DNA of 64,000 nt, taken from the NCBI RefSeq assembly GCF_900091435.1, contig NZ_FMCS01000016.1, positions 1 through 64,000 on the forward strand. Reading direction: 5' to 3'. How positions within the stretch are numbered: the stretch's first letter is position 1; each line of letters begins with the position of its first letter. The position numbers and the translations under genes were made by a program. This DNA comes from Micromonospora chaiyaphumensis. Its GTDB lineage: Bacteria; Actinomycetota; Actinomycetes; Mycobacteriales; Micromonosporaceae. Under the pieces are notes generated by a model that was given only the letters and a program-made list of their open reading frames with translations, was not told the DNA's origin and did no database searches. Below, piece after piece: positions 27,933 to 36,317 of this stretch.

Positions 27933-28097
27933 GTCTCCGTCCCAGCGCCCACGGCAGCCACACCGGCCCCGATCGTCACCAGGGACCGGCGTCTGCGCGC
28001 GTGCCAGGCAGGCCGGCTCCGCCGCCGTGCAGACGTACGTGTTCAAGCCGGCCGAGATGCTGCGCGCCACCGGCCGCGGCCTGACCGGCGGCCCGGT

Positions 28098-28127
28098 TTG
28101 GGTGGCGGGCCGGGTATGGCGTACGCT
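28098..28127 (+). promoter_or_regulatory. Promoter of rplU-rpmA
   Basis: TTGGGT (28098-28103) and TACGCT (28122-28127) are separated by 18 bases and fit a housekeeping sigma promoter. The predicted leader of about 135 bases before rplU contains no gene I can support. It could hold an autoregulatory element for the ribosomal proteins, but I see no structure I can name. Bases 27933-28097 show nothing definite. Confidence 0.6.
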
Positions 28128-28271
28128 TGCCTGCGGCGCACTTTGGTGTGCCGAGTTCCCGCGTGCCCGCGCCGCCGGTGTCACGGCTCCCGGCGAGACG
28201 CCGTGGGAACGACCTACCGGTGACGGTGGGTGAAGACGCCAGCAGCCTCAACGACAGGGAGTCCGCCTCCG

Positions 28272-28586
28272 ATGTACGCGATCGTCAAGACCGGCGGCAA
28301 GCAGTACAAGGTCGCCGAGGGCGACGTGATCGAGGTCGAGAAGCTCGCCGGTGCCCCCGGCGACGCGGTGAAGCTCACCGCGGTGCTCCTCGTCGACGGT
28401 GACGACCTGGTGACCGACGCGGCGAAGCTTGCCAAGGTCGCGGTGTCCGGCGAGATCGCCGCGCACACCAAGGGCCCGAAGATCCGGATCCACAAGTTCA
28501 AGAACAAGACCGGCTACCACAAGCGCCAGGGTCACCGCCAGCCGCTGACCCAGGTCAAGGTGACCGGCATCTCCAGCGGGAAGTAG
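28272..28586 (+). CDS. rplU: 50S ribosomal protein L21
   Basis: A 104-residue ribosomal protein that binds 23S rRNA domain IV. The N-terminus MYAIVKTGGKQYKV and the end HKRQGHRQPLTQVKVTGI are diagnostic. ATG is preceded by AGGGAG. It is cotranscribed with rpmA, which starts 11 bases downstream. Confidence 0.98.
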   Translation: MYAIVKTGGKQYKVAEGDVIEVEKLAGAPGDAVKLTAVLLVDGDDLVTDAAKLAKVAVSGEIAAHTKGPKIRIHKFKNKTGYHKRQGHRQPLTQVKVTGISSGK

Positions 28587-28597
28587 GTCGTCCTCCA

Positions 28598-28852
28598 ATG
28601 GCTCACAAAAAGGGTGCGTCCAGCTCGCGTAACGGTCGCGACTCCGCGGCCCAGCGGCTCGGCGTGAAGCGCTTCGGTGGTCAGGTCGTCAGCGCGGGTG
28701 AGATCCTCATCCGTCAGCGTGGCACCAAGTTCCACCCCGGTGACCTGGTCGGCCGTGGCGGCGACGATACGCTGTTCGCGCTGGCCGCCGGCTCGGTCCA
28801 GTTCGGCACCAAGCGCGGTCGCAAGACCGTCAGCATCGTGCCGCAGCAGTAA
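28598..28852 (+). CDS. rpmA: 50S ribosomal protein L27
   Basis: An 84-residue ribosomal protein near the peptidyl-transferase centre. MAHKKGASSSRNGRDSAAQR is the family N-terminus; there is no cleavable N-terminal extension of the kind found in Firmicutes. It is followed by a true hairpin-plus-T-run terminator. Confidence 0.98.
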   Translation: MAHKKGASSSRNGRDSAAQRLGVKRFGGQVVSAGEILIRQRGTKFHPGDLVGRGGDDTLFALAAGSVQFGTKRGRKTVSIVPQQ

Positions 28853-28864
28853 TTCGCAGGCGTT

Positions 28865-28905
28865 GCGGGCCGTGGACCTCGGGTCCCGGCCCGCTTCGCT
28901 TTTTC
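28865..28905 (+). terminator. rpmA terminator with T run
   Basis: GCGGGCCG/CGGCCCGC forms the stem (28865-28894), with GGACC/GGTCC inside, followed by TTCGCTTTTTC. It is one of the few intrinsic terminators in this window with a U tract. Confidence 0.88.
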
Positions 28906-28941
28906 AGATGCGGGGCGTTGTCTCGCTGGAAGGATTGCGTC

Positions 28942-30405
28942 GTGACGACGTTCGTTGACCGGGTCGTCCTGCACATGCAGGCCGGCGACGGCGGGCACGG
29001 CTGTGTCTCCATCCACCGGGAGAAGTTCAAGCCCTTCGGCGGCCCCGACGGCGGCAACGGCGGGCACGGCGGCAGCGTCTCGCTGGTCGTCGACCCGCAG
29101 GTGACCACCCTGCTCGACTTCCACTTCCGGCCGCACATGAAGGCCGAGAACGGCAAGGGCGGTGCCGGCTCGAACCGGGACGGGGCCAACGGCCGCGACC
29201 TGGTCATCAAGGTGCCGAACGGCACCGTGGTGCAGACCCTCGACGGCGAGGTGCTGGCCGACCTGGTCGGTGTGGGCACCACCTTCGAGGCGGCCCGGGG
29301 CGGCCGCGGCGGCCGGGGCAACGCCTCGCTGGCCAACGCCCGGCGCAAGGCCCCCGGCTTCGCCGAGCTGGGCGAGCCCGGCGACCGGCTCGACGTGGTG
29401 CTGGAGCTGAAGAGCGTCGCCGACGTCGGCCTGGTGGGCTTCCCGTCGGCGGGCAAGTCCTCGCTGATCTCGGTGATCTCCGCGGCCAAGCCGAAGATCG
29501 CCGACTACCCGTTCACCACCCTCGTGCCCAACCTGGGCGTCGTCCGGGTGGACAACCACACCTTCACGGTCGCCGACGTGCCGGGGCTCATCCCGGGCGC
29601 GGCCACCGGCAAGGGTCTGGGCCTGGAGTTCCTCCGCCACGTCGAGCGGTGCGCCGTGCTGGTGCACGTGGTCGACACGGCGACGCTGGAGCCGGGCCGC
29701 GACCCGCTCGCCGACATCGACGCCATCGAGTCCGAGCTGACCCAGTACGGCGGTCTGGCCGAGCGCCCCCGCCTCGTGGCGCTCAACAAGATCGACGTGC
29801 CGGACGGGCGGGACCTCGCCGACATCGTCCGGCCCGACCTGGAGGCCCGCGGCTTCCGGGTGTTCGACGTCTCCACCGCCACCCGCGAGGGGCTGCGGGA
29901 GCTGACGTACGCGATGGCCGAGCTGGTCGACCAGTCCCGCCGCGCCGCGCCGCCGGCCGAGCCGACGCGGATCGTGCTCCGCCCGAAGGCGGTCGACGAC
30001 ACCGGCTTCACCATCGAGGCCGAGGAGGACGGCTCCTTCACCGTCCGGGGCAACCGCCCGGAGCGCTGGGTCAAGCAGACGAACTTCGACAACGACGAGG
30101 CCGTGGGCTACCTGGCCGACCGGCTGGCCCGCCTCGGCGTGGAGGAGAAGCTGGCCAAGGCCGGCGCGCAGGCGGGCGACCTGGTCCGGATCGGCGAGCG
30201 GGAGTTCGACTGGCAGCCGACCCTCTACGCCGGGGTCGACTTCGTCCCCGGCAACCGGGGCACCGACGTCCGGCTGGAGGACAAGTCGACCCGGGCCTCC
30301 GCCGCGGAGCGGCTGGCCGCCCGCAAGGCGCGCCGGGTGCGCCCGGAGGACGAGCTGGAGGCCGGCGCCCCGCAGGACGACGCCGACGACGAGGACTGGG
30401 ACTAG
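28942..30405 (+). CDS. obg: Obg family GTPase CgtA
   Basis: A 487-residue essential GTPase involved in 50S maturation and stress response. The glycine-rich Obg fold covers residues 1-158. The G domain starts with GFPSAGKSS (166-174) and contains DVPGLIPGA and NKID. The C-terminal OCT domain (about 350-425) is followed by a charged tail ending in acidic residues. GTG at 28942 is chosen because GGAAGGA lies eight bases upstream. The usual downstream proB is absent; a GNAT gene follows. Confidence 0.97.
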   Translation: MTTFVDRVVLHMQAGDGGHGCVSIHREKFKPFGGPDGGNGGHGGSVSLVVDPQVTTLLDFHFRPHMKAENGKGGAGSNRDGANGRDLVIKVPNGTVVQTLDGEVLADLVGVGTTFEAARGGRGGRGNASLANARRKAPGFAELGEPGDRLDVVLELKSVADVGLVGFPSAGKSSLISVISAAKPKIADYPFTTLVPNLGVVRVDNHTFTVADVPGLIPGAATGKGLGLEFLRHVERCAVLVHVVDTATLEPGRDPLADIDAIESELTQYGGLAERPRLVALNKIDVPDGRDLADIVRPDLEARGFRVFDVSTATREGLRELTYAMAELVDQSRRAAPPAEPTRIVLRPKAVDDTGFTIEAEEDGSFTVRGNRPERWVKQTNFDNDEAVGYLADRLARLGVEEKLAKAGAQAGDLVRIGEREFDWQPTLYAGVDFVPGNRGTDVRLEDKSTRASAAERLAARKARRVRPEDELEAGAPQDDADDEDWD

Positions 30406-30475
30406 TTCCGCTCCGTCCGTGTTCGGGACGTTGGCCGGAAACCTCCGTGAAATCCGGTCGACCTACCGTGACGGG

Positions 30476-30925
30476 ATGCTGATCGAATCCCGTCCCGCCA
30501 CCGATCCCGAGATCGCCGCCCTGGTCGCCGCCCAGCAGCGCGAGCTGCGCGAGGCCGACGGCGGCCTGGACGGGCAGGCCACGGTCACCCACGACGACAT
30601 CCGCTACCTGGCGGTGGTCGAGGGTGGCCGGGCGGTCGCCTGCGGCGGCCTCCAGGCGCTCGACGCCGACACCGGCGAGCTGAAGCGGATGTACGTCCGC
30701 CCGGCGTACCGGGGGCGGGGGATCGCCCGGCAGCTCCTGGCCGCCCTGGAGGAGCTGGCCTTCCGGCAGGGGCACACCACCGTGTGCCTGGAGACCGGCA
30801 CCTACCTCCCGGCCGCCGTCGGTCTCTACCGGTCCTGCGGCTACCAACCGATCCCGGTGTACGGCGAGTACGTCGACAACCCGTACAGCGTCTGCTTCGC
30901 CAAGCGGCTGCCGGTCGCCGCCTGA
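30476..30925 (+). CDS. GNAT family N-acetyltransferase
   Basis: A 149-residue acetyl-CoA-dependent acyltransferase. The acetyl-CoA motif MYVRPAYRGRGIARQLL (R/Q-x-x-G-x-G/A type) and the C-terminal LYRSCGYQPIPVYGEY strand are clear. The substrate is unknown; the closest pattern is that of small amino-acid or glutathione-type acetyltransferases. ATG at 30476 has no ribosome binding site, but TACCGT ends six bases upstream, which suggests a leaderless transcript separate from obg. Confidence 0.9.
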   Translation: MLIESRPATDPEIAALVAAQQRELREADGGLDGQATVTHDDIRYLAVVEGGRAVACGGLQALDADTGELKRMYVRPAYRGRGIARQLLAALEELAFRQGHTTVCLETGTYLPAAVGLYRSCGYQPIPVYGEYVDNPYSVCFAKRLPVAA

Positions 30926-30934
30926 CGCCGATCC

Positions 30935-31594
30935 CTACGCGCCGGTCTCGGCGTGGGCCGCGGTGACCGGCTTGGACTCGGGGCTGGCGTGCTGGCGCAG
31001 CACGATGCTGAGCAGGATGAGCACGCCCACGGCGAGGAACTCGCTCTGCCAGTTCTGCATCGACTGGAACCAGAAGTCGCTGGTGCCGAGGAACTGCCAG
31101 GCGCTGATCGGGGCGGCCCCGCTCTGCAGCGCCTGCTCCTCGTTGTAGGCGGCCACGCCGCCGAACAGGTGCCCCAGGAACGAGCCCGCGAAGATCATGA
31201 ACAGCGCGATGGAGAGGCTGTTGCGGTAGACCACCAGCGGCAGGCCGCCGGCCCGTACCGGCCAGGGGGAGTCCGGCGTCGCGCGCCGCGGGTCGTCCTC
31301 GGGCCGGTCCGTCTGGCCCTCCGGCTTCGACTCGGCCGAGCCCCTCTGCACCAGGTACGCGGTGAGCAGCACGTAGCCACCCATCTGGAGGAACTCCGAC
31401 TCCCAGTTCTCGAAGACCGCCTCCGCGAAGTGCCCGGTGCCCAGGTACGCCCACCAGCTCAGCGGTGCGGCGCCGTTCTCGGCCAGCTCCTCGTTGTGCA
31501 CGTGCCAGCCGAACACGCTCTGTAACACCAGGAAGATCGCGAACGCGCCGAGCATGGCAACCGTGAGCGCGTTGTCCCGCAACCACCGTGGCAT
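30935..31594 (-). CDS. DUF6766 family membrane protein with internal duplication
   Basis: A 219-residue protein made of two related halves of about 90 residues, joined by a hydrophilic linker rich in D, P and R. Each half has a helix, an asparagine-glutamate motif (HNEEL and YNEEQ), W-x-(Y/F)-LGT, a NW(E/Q)SEFL motif and a second helix ending in (Q/H)-x-S-x-ESK. Function is unknown. AGGAGG precedes the ATG at 31594. A sigma-B-like promoter lies upstream (31642-31667). It follows the DUF4383 gene on the same strand. Confidence 0.88.
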   Translation of the reverse strand: MPRWLRDNALTVAMLGAFAIFLVLQSVFGWHVHNEELAENGAAPLSWWAYLGTGHFAEAVFENWESEFLQMGGYVLLTAYLVQRGSAESKPEGQTDRPEDDPRRATPDSPWPVRAGGLPLVVYRNSLSIALFMIFAGSFLGHLFGGVAAYNEEQALQSGAAPISAWQFLGTSDFWFQSMQNWQSEFLAVGVLILLSIVLRQHASPESKPVTAAHAETGA

Positions 31595-31641
31595 CGCCGG
31601 ACCTCCTCGTCCCACCGGGGTCACTCCCCGTGGTGGTCCTG

Positions 31642-31667
31642 GTGCCCCGGGCCGTGCGCGGGCAAAC
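31642..31667 (-). promoter_or_regulatory. Sigma-B/F-like promoter for the DUF6766 gene
   Basis: Read on the minus strand, GTTT (31667 to 31664), a 16-base spacer and GGGCAC (31647 to 31642). The same GTTT-N16-GGGCAC arrangement occurs before the second GlsB gene at 60232. It is the weaker variant of the GGGTAC consensus. Confidence 0.45.
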
Positions 31668-31718
31668 GTGGGCCCGGTGTGTCGCGGCCGACGCCGCCCG
31701 AACGGGTGACGGTGCTGG

Positions 31719-32201
31719 TCAGGGCCGGTCGAGGGGGGTGTCCGGCCGCCCGCCGGTGCCCACCTCGTTGTTGAGCAGCAGACCCAGCGCCAGCATGCCG
31801 AAGCCGAGAAAGAGGTGCAGCCAGTTGTCGGCGTCGTTGAACGGCACGAAGTTCGCGGCCGTCTCCCGGTCGATGCCGAAGCCGTACAGCCAGAGGCCCA
31901 GGTAGGCGGCGCCGCCGCCGGCCAGGAACAGCCGCGCCCCGGCGACCCGGCGGGCCAGCACGAGGCCGACCAGGCCGAAGAGCAGGTGCAGCAGGTTGTG
32001 CAGGATCGACACCTGGAACAGGCCGATCAGCTTGGCCTCGGAGTGGTGGCCGGCGAACTCCAGGTCGCCGTAGTGGATGGTGAAGCCGGGGACGAAGCCG
32101 AGCACACCGATCAGCACGAAGACGGCGGCCACCGCGAGGGCGACCTTCTGGATCAGCGGCCGGGACCGGGCCACGGCGCGTCCGCGCACGTCACGTGCCA
32201 T
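31719..32201 (-). CDS. DUF4383 membrane protein
   Basis: A 160-residue protein with four hydrophobic helices. FQVSILHNLLHLLFGLVGL, a central helix, and FNDADNWLHLFLGFGMLALG are the DUF4383 signatures, with conserved histidines in NLLH and NWLH. Function is unknown; such genes are common in actinobacterial stress and envelope loci. ATG at 32201 (MARDV) is preferred over an upstream GTG, because GGAGGT lies seven bases before it. Confidence 0.87.
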   Translation of the reverse strand: MARDVRGRAVARSRPLIQKVALAVAAVFVLIGVLGFVPGFTIHYGDLEFAGHHSEAKLIGLFQVSILHNLLHLLFGLVGLVLARRVAGARLFLAGGGAAYLGLWLYGFGIDRETAANFVPFNDADNWLHLFLGFGMLALGLLLNNEVGTGGRPDTPLDRP

Positions 32202-32298
32202 CGCTGTCACCTCCGTGGTGCTCACCGCCGCCCGGAGCGGGCAGACCCTCCATTGTGTGACCGGCGCGGGGCGCCGCCGCAGAGAAATGACGAATCAG

Positions 32299-32323
32299 GC
32301 ATGGACCCGGCAACCGGGGGTAG
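32299..32323 (+). promoter_or_regulatory. Sigma-B/F-like promoter for 32404-34329
   Basis: GCAT (32299-32302), 15 bases, then GGGTAG (32318-32323). It matches GNNT-N14-16-GGGTA and would start a transcript about 75 bases before the first ATG of the three-gene operon. The -35 is the least GTTT-like of the set. Confidence 0.45.
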
Positions 32324-32403
32324 GGATTCCGACACGCCGGCAGCAACGCCGGTGTGATCCCCCCGAGCACAACCGCTACGAGTTCCCGAGCGGAAGGGAC
32401 GTC

Positions 32404-33186
32404 ATGACTTACGATCTCTCATCCTCGTCCGGCACGTACGAGTCGACCAACGGCGGCGGGGTCCGTGACCAGGCCCGCCAGGTCGGCAACGAGGCCGCCA
32501 ACGCGGGCGGCGCGGTCGCGCAGACCGCCAAGGAACAGGGCCAGGAGGTGGTGGGCGAGGCCAAGCGCCAGGCCCGCAACCTCTACGGCGAGGCCCGGAA
32601 CCAGGTCACCGCCCAGACCAGCCAGCAGCAGCAGCGCGCGGCGAGCGGGCTGCGCTCGCTGGCCGACGAGATGCGCTCGATGGCGCAGAACGGCGGCGGC
32701 GCGGGCCCGGTCACCGAACTGGCCCACCAGGCCGCCGACCGGGTGCACGGCGTGGCCGGCTGGCTGGAGCAGCGCGAGCCGGGCGACCTCCTCAACGAGG
32801 TGAAGAACTACGCGCGCCGCAATCCGGGCACCTTCCTGGTCGGCGCCGCCCTGCTGGGCGTGGTGGCCGGCCGGCTGACCCGGAACATCGCGGCCGTCGG
32901 CGACGGCAACGACGTGCAGCCGTCGTACGACCCGGACCGGACCGCGGTCATCCCGACCTCGCGGGCGGTGCCGGAGCAGGTGCCGCCGGGCGGCTACCTC
33001 GACCCGACCCCCGGCACGTACGCCGAGCCGGACCCGGGCTACTCCGCGCCGGGCGCGACCTACCCGGGCGGTGGCGCCCCGAACACCTGGGCCGACCCGG
33101 AGGGTGGCACCGGCCAGCCGCTGCCCCCGCCGAGCCGGACCGACCCGCTGCCGGGCGTGCCGTCGAGCGGCGTCAACCGTCCGTGA
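32404..33186 (+). CDS. Membrane-associated protein with CsbD/nutrient-stress-like helices
   Basis: A 260-residue protein. Residues 1-90 are an amphipathic, glutamine- and alanine-rich helix with repeated QA-x-x-(V/A)-x-x-EA units, reminiscent of stress-response late-embryogenesis-type helices. A NPGTFLVGAALLGVVAGRLTR segment (about 138-158) is a single membrane helix. The C-terminal 95 residues are proline- and glycine-rich with many tyrosines. I do not recognise a named family. It is first in an operon with the holin-superfamily and DUF3618 genes, a set common in actinomycetes. Confidence 0.82.
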   Translation: MTYDLSSSSGTYESTNGGGVRDQARQVGNEAANAGGAVAQTAKEQGQEVVGEAKRQARNLYGEARNQVTAQTSQQQQRAASGLRSLADEMRSMAQNGGGAGPVTELAHQAADRVHGVAGWLEQREPGDLLNEVKNYARRNPGTFLVGAALLGVVAGRLTRNIAAVGDGNDVQPSYDPDRTAVIPTSRAVPEQVPPGGYLDPTPGTYAEPDPGYSAPGATYPGGGAPNTWADPEGGTGQPLPPPSRTDPLPGVPSSGVNRP

Positions 33187-33217
33187 ACGGCCTGACCGGC
33201 AGAAGGGAGGCGACGGC

Positions 33218-33682
33218 ATGAGCATGCCGACGCAGGGGTCCGGGCTGGACTCCGGCTACACCGCGCCGGGCGCGCCGCACACCGCGGACGAGGTCCGGGG
33301 CAACTCCATCGGCGAGCTGATGCGCCAGGTGACCACGGACCTCTCCACGCTGATGCGCCAGGAGGTCGAGCTGGCCAAGGCCGAGATCCGGCAGGAGGGG
33401 AAGAAGGCGGGCAAGGCCGCCGGCCTCTTCGGCGGCGCCGGCTTCGGCGGCTACATGGTGGCGCTCTTCGTCTCCATCGCGATCTGGCAGTTCCTCGACA
33501 ACGTGATGGATTCGGGTCTGGCCGCGCTGATCGTGGCCGTGATCTGGGCCGTCGTCGCCGCGGTCCTCTACTCGATGGGCAAGAAGAACGCCGAGCGGAT
33601 CCGCGGCCTCAAGCAGACCAACGACAGCGTGCAGCGCATCCCCGACGCGCTCAAGCCGCACCCGGAGGGAGTCAACCGATGA
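33218..33682 (+). CDS. Phage holin superfamily (DUF1469-type) membrane protein
   Basis: A 154-residue protein. GELMRQVTTDLSTLMRQEVE, then LAKAEIRQEGKKAGKAAGLF, and two membrane helices (about 75-95 and 102-122) are typical of the putative Actinobacterial Holin-X/DUF1469 family. It is probably a membrane-remodelling or stress protein, not a phage gene, since no phage genes surround it. AAGGGAGG precedes the ATG. The stop overlaps the DUF3618 start by four bases. Confidence 0.88.
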   Translation: MSMPTQGSGLDSGYTAPGAPHTADEVRGNSIGELMRQVTTDLSTLMRQEVELAKAEIRQEGKKAGKAAGLFGGAGFGGYMVALFVSIAIWQFLDNVMDSGLAALIVAVIWAVVAAVLYSMGKKNAERIRGLKQTNDSVQRIPDALKPHPEGVNR

Positions 33683-34329
33683 GCACCGATCCCGACCAGA
33701 TCCGCCGGGAGATCGAAGCCACTCGCAGCAACCTGAGCTCGGACGTGGACGCCCTGGCGTACAAGGTCAGCCCGAGCCGCATCGTCGACGACCGCAAGCA
33801 GCGTGTGCGCAGCGCGCTGACGAATGTGAAGGACAAGGTGATGGGAACCGCATCGGACCTCGGCCACAGCACCGGCCACGCCGCCCACTCGGTGGGTGAC
33901 CACGCCTCCTCGGCGGCGTCCACCGTCGGCGACAAGGCGCACGCCGCCGCCTCCACCGTCGGCGACGCCGCCCACCGGGCGCCGCAGGTGCTGCGGGAGA
34001 AGTCCGAGGGCAACCCGATCGCGGCCGGCGTGATCGCCTTCGGCGTCGGCATGCTGGTCTCCTCGCTGATCCCGGCCACCCGCCGCGAGCAGCAGGTCGC
34101 CGCCCAGGTCAAGGAGAAGGCGGCCGAGCACGGCGGCGTGGTGAAGGAGAAGCTCACCGAGGTCGCCGGCGAGCTGAAGGAGGAGCTGCGCGAGCCCGCG
34201 CAGCACGCCGCCGAGTCGGTGAAGGCCACCGCCCAGGACGCCGTGCACGCGGTCAAGGACGACACCAGGTCCGCCGCGCAGGACGTCAAGGACACCGCGC
34301 AGCAGTCCCGCGACCAGGCGCGGTACTGA
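33679..34329 (+). CDS. DUF3618 protein
   Basis: A 216-residue protein. DPDQIRREIEATRSNLSSDV is the DUF3618 signature. One hydrophobic segment (NPIAAGVIAFGVGMLVSSLI, about 112-131) is embedded between long alanine- and lysine-rich helices with repeated A-x-x-V-(G/K)-D units, resembling LEA-type stress proteins. It is translationally coupled to the holin-like gene and is last in the operon. Confidence 0.88.
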   Translation: MSTDPDQIRREIEATRSNLSSDVDALAYKVSPSRIVDDRKQRVRSALTNVKDKVMGTASDLGHSTGHAAHSVGDHASSAASTVGDKAHAAASTVGDAAHRAPQVLREKSEGNPIAAGVIAFGVGMLVSSLIPATRREQQVAAQVKEKAAEHGGVVKEKLTEVAGELKEELREPAQHAAESVKATAQDAVHAVKDDTRSAAQDVKDTAQQSRDQARY

Positions 34330-34350
34330 CCGCCGACATCCGTACGCCGC

Positions 34351-34396
34351 AGCTCGCGGTCACTCCCGGCAGCACGCCGGGGAGTGGCCGCGAGCT
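34351..34396. terminator. Long hairpin between DUF3618 and glycosyltransferase genes
   Basis: A perfect 16-bp stem except for one position (34351-34366 with 34381-34396) around a 14-base loop, which itself can close by CCGG pairing. It lies between convergent genes and can terminate both. Confidence 0.78.
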
Positions 34397-34417
34397 GTCG
34401 CGTGCGGGGTCACCGGC

Positions 34418-35536
34418 TCAGCGCGGCAGCCGGTCCGCCCGGACCGGTGCCGGCGCGGCGCCGGTCTCCACCCAGAGCACCAGGTCGTCGGGCCGCCGCT
34501 CGGCGAGCCGCCGGCGCAGGGCCCGGGTCGTGTGCGCGGCCTGACCGGCAGCCCCGGCGGGCGCGCCGCCGCGCAGCCGCCGGCCCACGGCGAGCCAGGC
34601 GCCGACCCCGCGTTCCAGCAGCCAGAGCGGCGCCGCGAGCGTGGTGTGCGCCGGGAAGACCCGGGCGCCGCCGGCCCGTCGCCGGCCCAGCTCCGCCACG
34701 GCCACCGTCGCCGCACCGGCGCGCAGCAGCAGACCCGGCCGACGGGTGGCGAGCGCGGCCGCTGCGGCCGGCAGCACCGCCAGCGCGGCCAGCAGCCACC
34801 CCGGCCGGGCCGGCTCGTCGTACGCCGGCCGGGCCGGCCGCCCCGCGGTCGGCGGTTGCCGGCGCACGTACAGCCAGGCGGGGGCCGCCGTGGCACCGCC
34901 GTACGCGCGGACCGTCCGGACCAGCTCCAGGCTCCCGGCGAGCACGTCCGGGTCGTAGCCGCCCATGGCCAGGAAGGTGCTCCGGCGCACCGCGAGGGTG
35001 CCCGGCGCGTCCCCACCGAGCGCCCGGCGCAGCAGCGTCCCGCCGGTGTCCCGCCAGGCGTGCCAGGGCAGCGGGTCGGCGTGGTGCTGCGGCCGGACCA
35101 GGTCCACCCGGTCGAGCAGCCCGTGCACGGCGCGCAGCCCTGCGAGGTCGTAGCGGACGTCGTCGTCGGCGATCACCACGTGCTCGTGGGGAGCCAGGGC
35201 GACGCCGGTCAGCACGCCGAGCGCCGTCGGATTGCGCCCGCGCAGCGCCGGATCGGGCGGGACGTGCCGCACCAGCCCCCGCCACGCGGCCGCGTGCCGG
35301 GCGAACCGCTCCGGGGGTGACCCGTCCACGACGATCACGTCCACCCACCGGCTCAGCTCGCGAAGGTACCCGGTCAGCCCGCTGCCGCCGGTGTCGGCGT
35401 CCGCGCGCAGCGGCAGGACGTACGCCAGCGGTAGCCGGCCCGGCGCGGACGCCGTGCCGGGGTCGAGGCGGGCGAGCGCCCGGGGGTAACCGCCGGCCGG
35501 ACGGTGCCGGCCGGACTCGCTGGTGTCGAAGGCCAC
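34418..35536 (-). CDS. Family 2-like glycosyltransferase
   Basis: A 372-residue protein with a GT-A fold. PLAYVLPLRADADTGGSGL opens the nucleotide-binding region, VVIADDDVRYD carries the D-x-D type metal motif and RSTFLAMGGYDPD is the acceptor-side motif typical of family 2 enzymes. One or two hydrophobic helices follow (about 255-285). The sugar donor and acceptor are unknown. The GTG start follows GAGAGGGG. A sigma-B-like promoter lies 34-58 bases upstream, divergent from the SRPBCC operon. Confidence 0.85.
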   Translation of the reverse strand: MAFDTSESGRHRPAGGYPRALARLDPGTASAPGRLPLAYVLPLRADADTGGSGLTGYLRELSRWVDVIVVDGSPPERFARHAAAWRGLVRHVPPDPALRGRNPTALGVLTGVALAPHEHVVIADDDVRYDLAGLRAVHGLLDRVDLVRPQHHADPLPWHAWRDTGGTLLRRALGGDAPGTLAVRRSTFLAMGGYDPDVLAGSLELVRTVRAYGGATAAPAWLYVRRQPPTAGRPARPAYDEPARPGWLLAALAVLPAAAAALATRRPGLLLRAGAATVAVAELGRRRAGGARVFPAHTTLAAPLWLLERGVGAWLAVGRRLRGGAPAGAAGQAAHTTRALRRRLAERRPDDLVLWVETGAAPAPVRADRLPR

Positions 35537-35569
35537 GGCGCGCCCCTCTCGGTCTGGCGGGACGGCAGC

Positions 35570-35628
35570 GTGCCCGAAATTTCGGTGATCAAACCGCTTC
35601 GCCGTTTCGACGCCTCCGGGCCGGGTAG
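35570..35628. promoter_or_regulatory. Divergent pair of sigma-B/F-like promoters
   Basis: Minus strand, toward the glycosyltransferase: GTTT (35594 to 35591), 15 bases, GGGCAC (35575 to 35570). Plus strand, toward the SRPBCC-ADH operon: GTTT (35604-35607), 15 bases, GGGTAG (35623-35628). The two -35 elements lie back to back, nine bases apart. A 12-bp palindrome CCGAAATTTCGG (35574-35585) overlaps the minus-strand element. Confidence 0.6.
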
Positions 35629-35675
35629 CGCACCGGGATGCGGGCGGTCCGAGGCGCCCCGGCGGAGGAGACGTG

Positions 35676-36317
35676 ATGAGCAGCAGCAACGCGACGAGGT
35701 GGGCGCTGGCCGGCGCCGCCACGGTGACCGTGCTCGGGGTCGGCCGGGTGCTGGCGCGGCGACGGCGCCGGCACCAACCCGACCGGGTGGACGGCTGGTA
35801 CGTCGTCCACCGGGGAATCACCGTGGACCGGCCGGTGGACGCGGTGATCGGCTTCTGGACCGACCGGGAACGGCTGGACCGGGGCCTCGCCGAGTGGGCG
35901 ACCCTGGAGCAGCTCGGCGACAACCGGTGGCGCTGCGTGGCGAGCGACCCGGCCGGCGGCGGCACCGAATGGCGGGCCGAGATCACCGTCGACGGCCCGG
36001 GCCGGCTGAGCTGGCGGGTCACCGACGGGCCGGTGGCCCAGCAGGGACGGGTCGAGCTGGCGCCCGCCCCGCAGGACCGGGGCACCGAGATCCGCGCCGA
36101 GCTGCGCTGGCGGTCCGGCCCGGTGCGCCGGGCGCTCGGCCTGGCCGGCGGGGGTGACCCGGACATCGCGCTGCGCAGCGGCCTGCGCCGGATCAAGTCC
36201 CTCATCGAGACCGGCCAGGTGCTGGACACCCGGCACGACCCGTCGGGGCGGAGCCCGAAGCAGGAGCAGGCGACCGACCGGGTCCGGGAAAAGCTGATGG
36301 CGGGAGGCCGGCCGTGA
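35676..36317 (+). CDS. SRPBCC (START-like) family protein
   Basis: A 213-residue protein. A short membrane-anchoring helix (about 8-25) followed by a basic RRRRR patch leads into a START/Bet v1-like domain (about 40-165; HRGITVDRPVDAVIGFWTDR is typical of the polyketide cyclase/dehydrase family). The ligand is unknown. GGAGGAG lies five bases before the ATG; an immediately upstream GTG in frame could also serve. The stop overlaps the GTG of the zinc dehydrogenase gene, so the two are coupled. Confidence 0.87.
   Translation: MSSSNATRWALAGAATVTVLGVGRVLARRRRRHQPDRVDGWYVVHRGITVDRPVDAVIGFWTDRERLDRGLAEWATLEQLGDNRWRCVASDPAGGGTEWRAEITVDGPGRLSWRVTDGPVAQQGRVELAPAPQDRGTEIRAELRWRSGPVRRALGLAGGGDPDIALRSGLRRIKSLIETGQVLDTRHDPSGRSPKQEQATDRVREKLMAGGRP

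Noticed and set aside
28027..28233. A 68-codon open frame in the rplU leader region
   Set aside because: It crosses the rplU promoter, has no ribosome binding site and no family resemblance; the region is more likely non-coding.
28128..28271. L21-type ribosomal protein leader
   Set aside because: A structured leader is possible, but I could not find a stem set that matches a described L21 or S15-type element.
33218..33682. Prophage holin
   Set aside because: The family name comes from remote similarity; no lysin, tail or integrase gene is nearby, and the gene is in a conserved actinobacterial stress-type operon.
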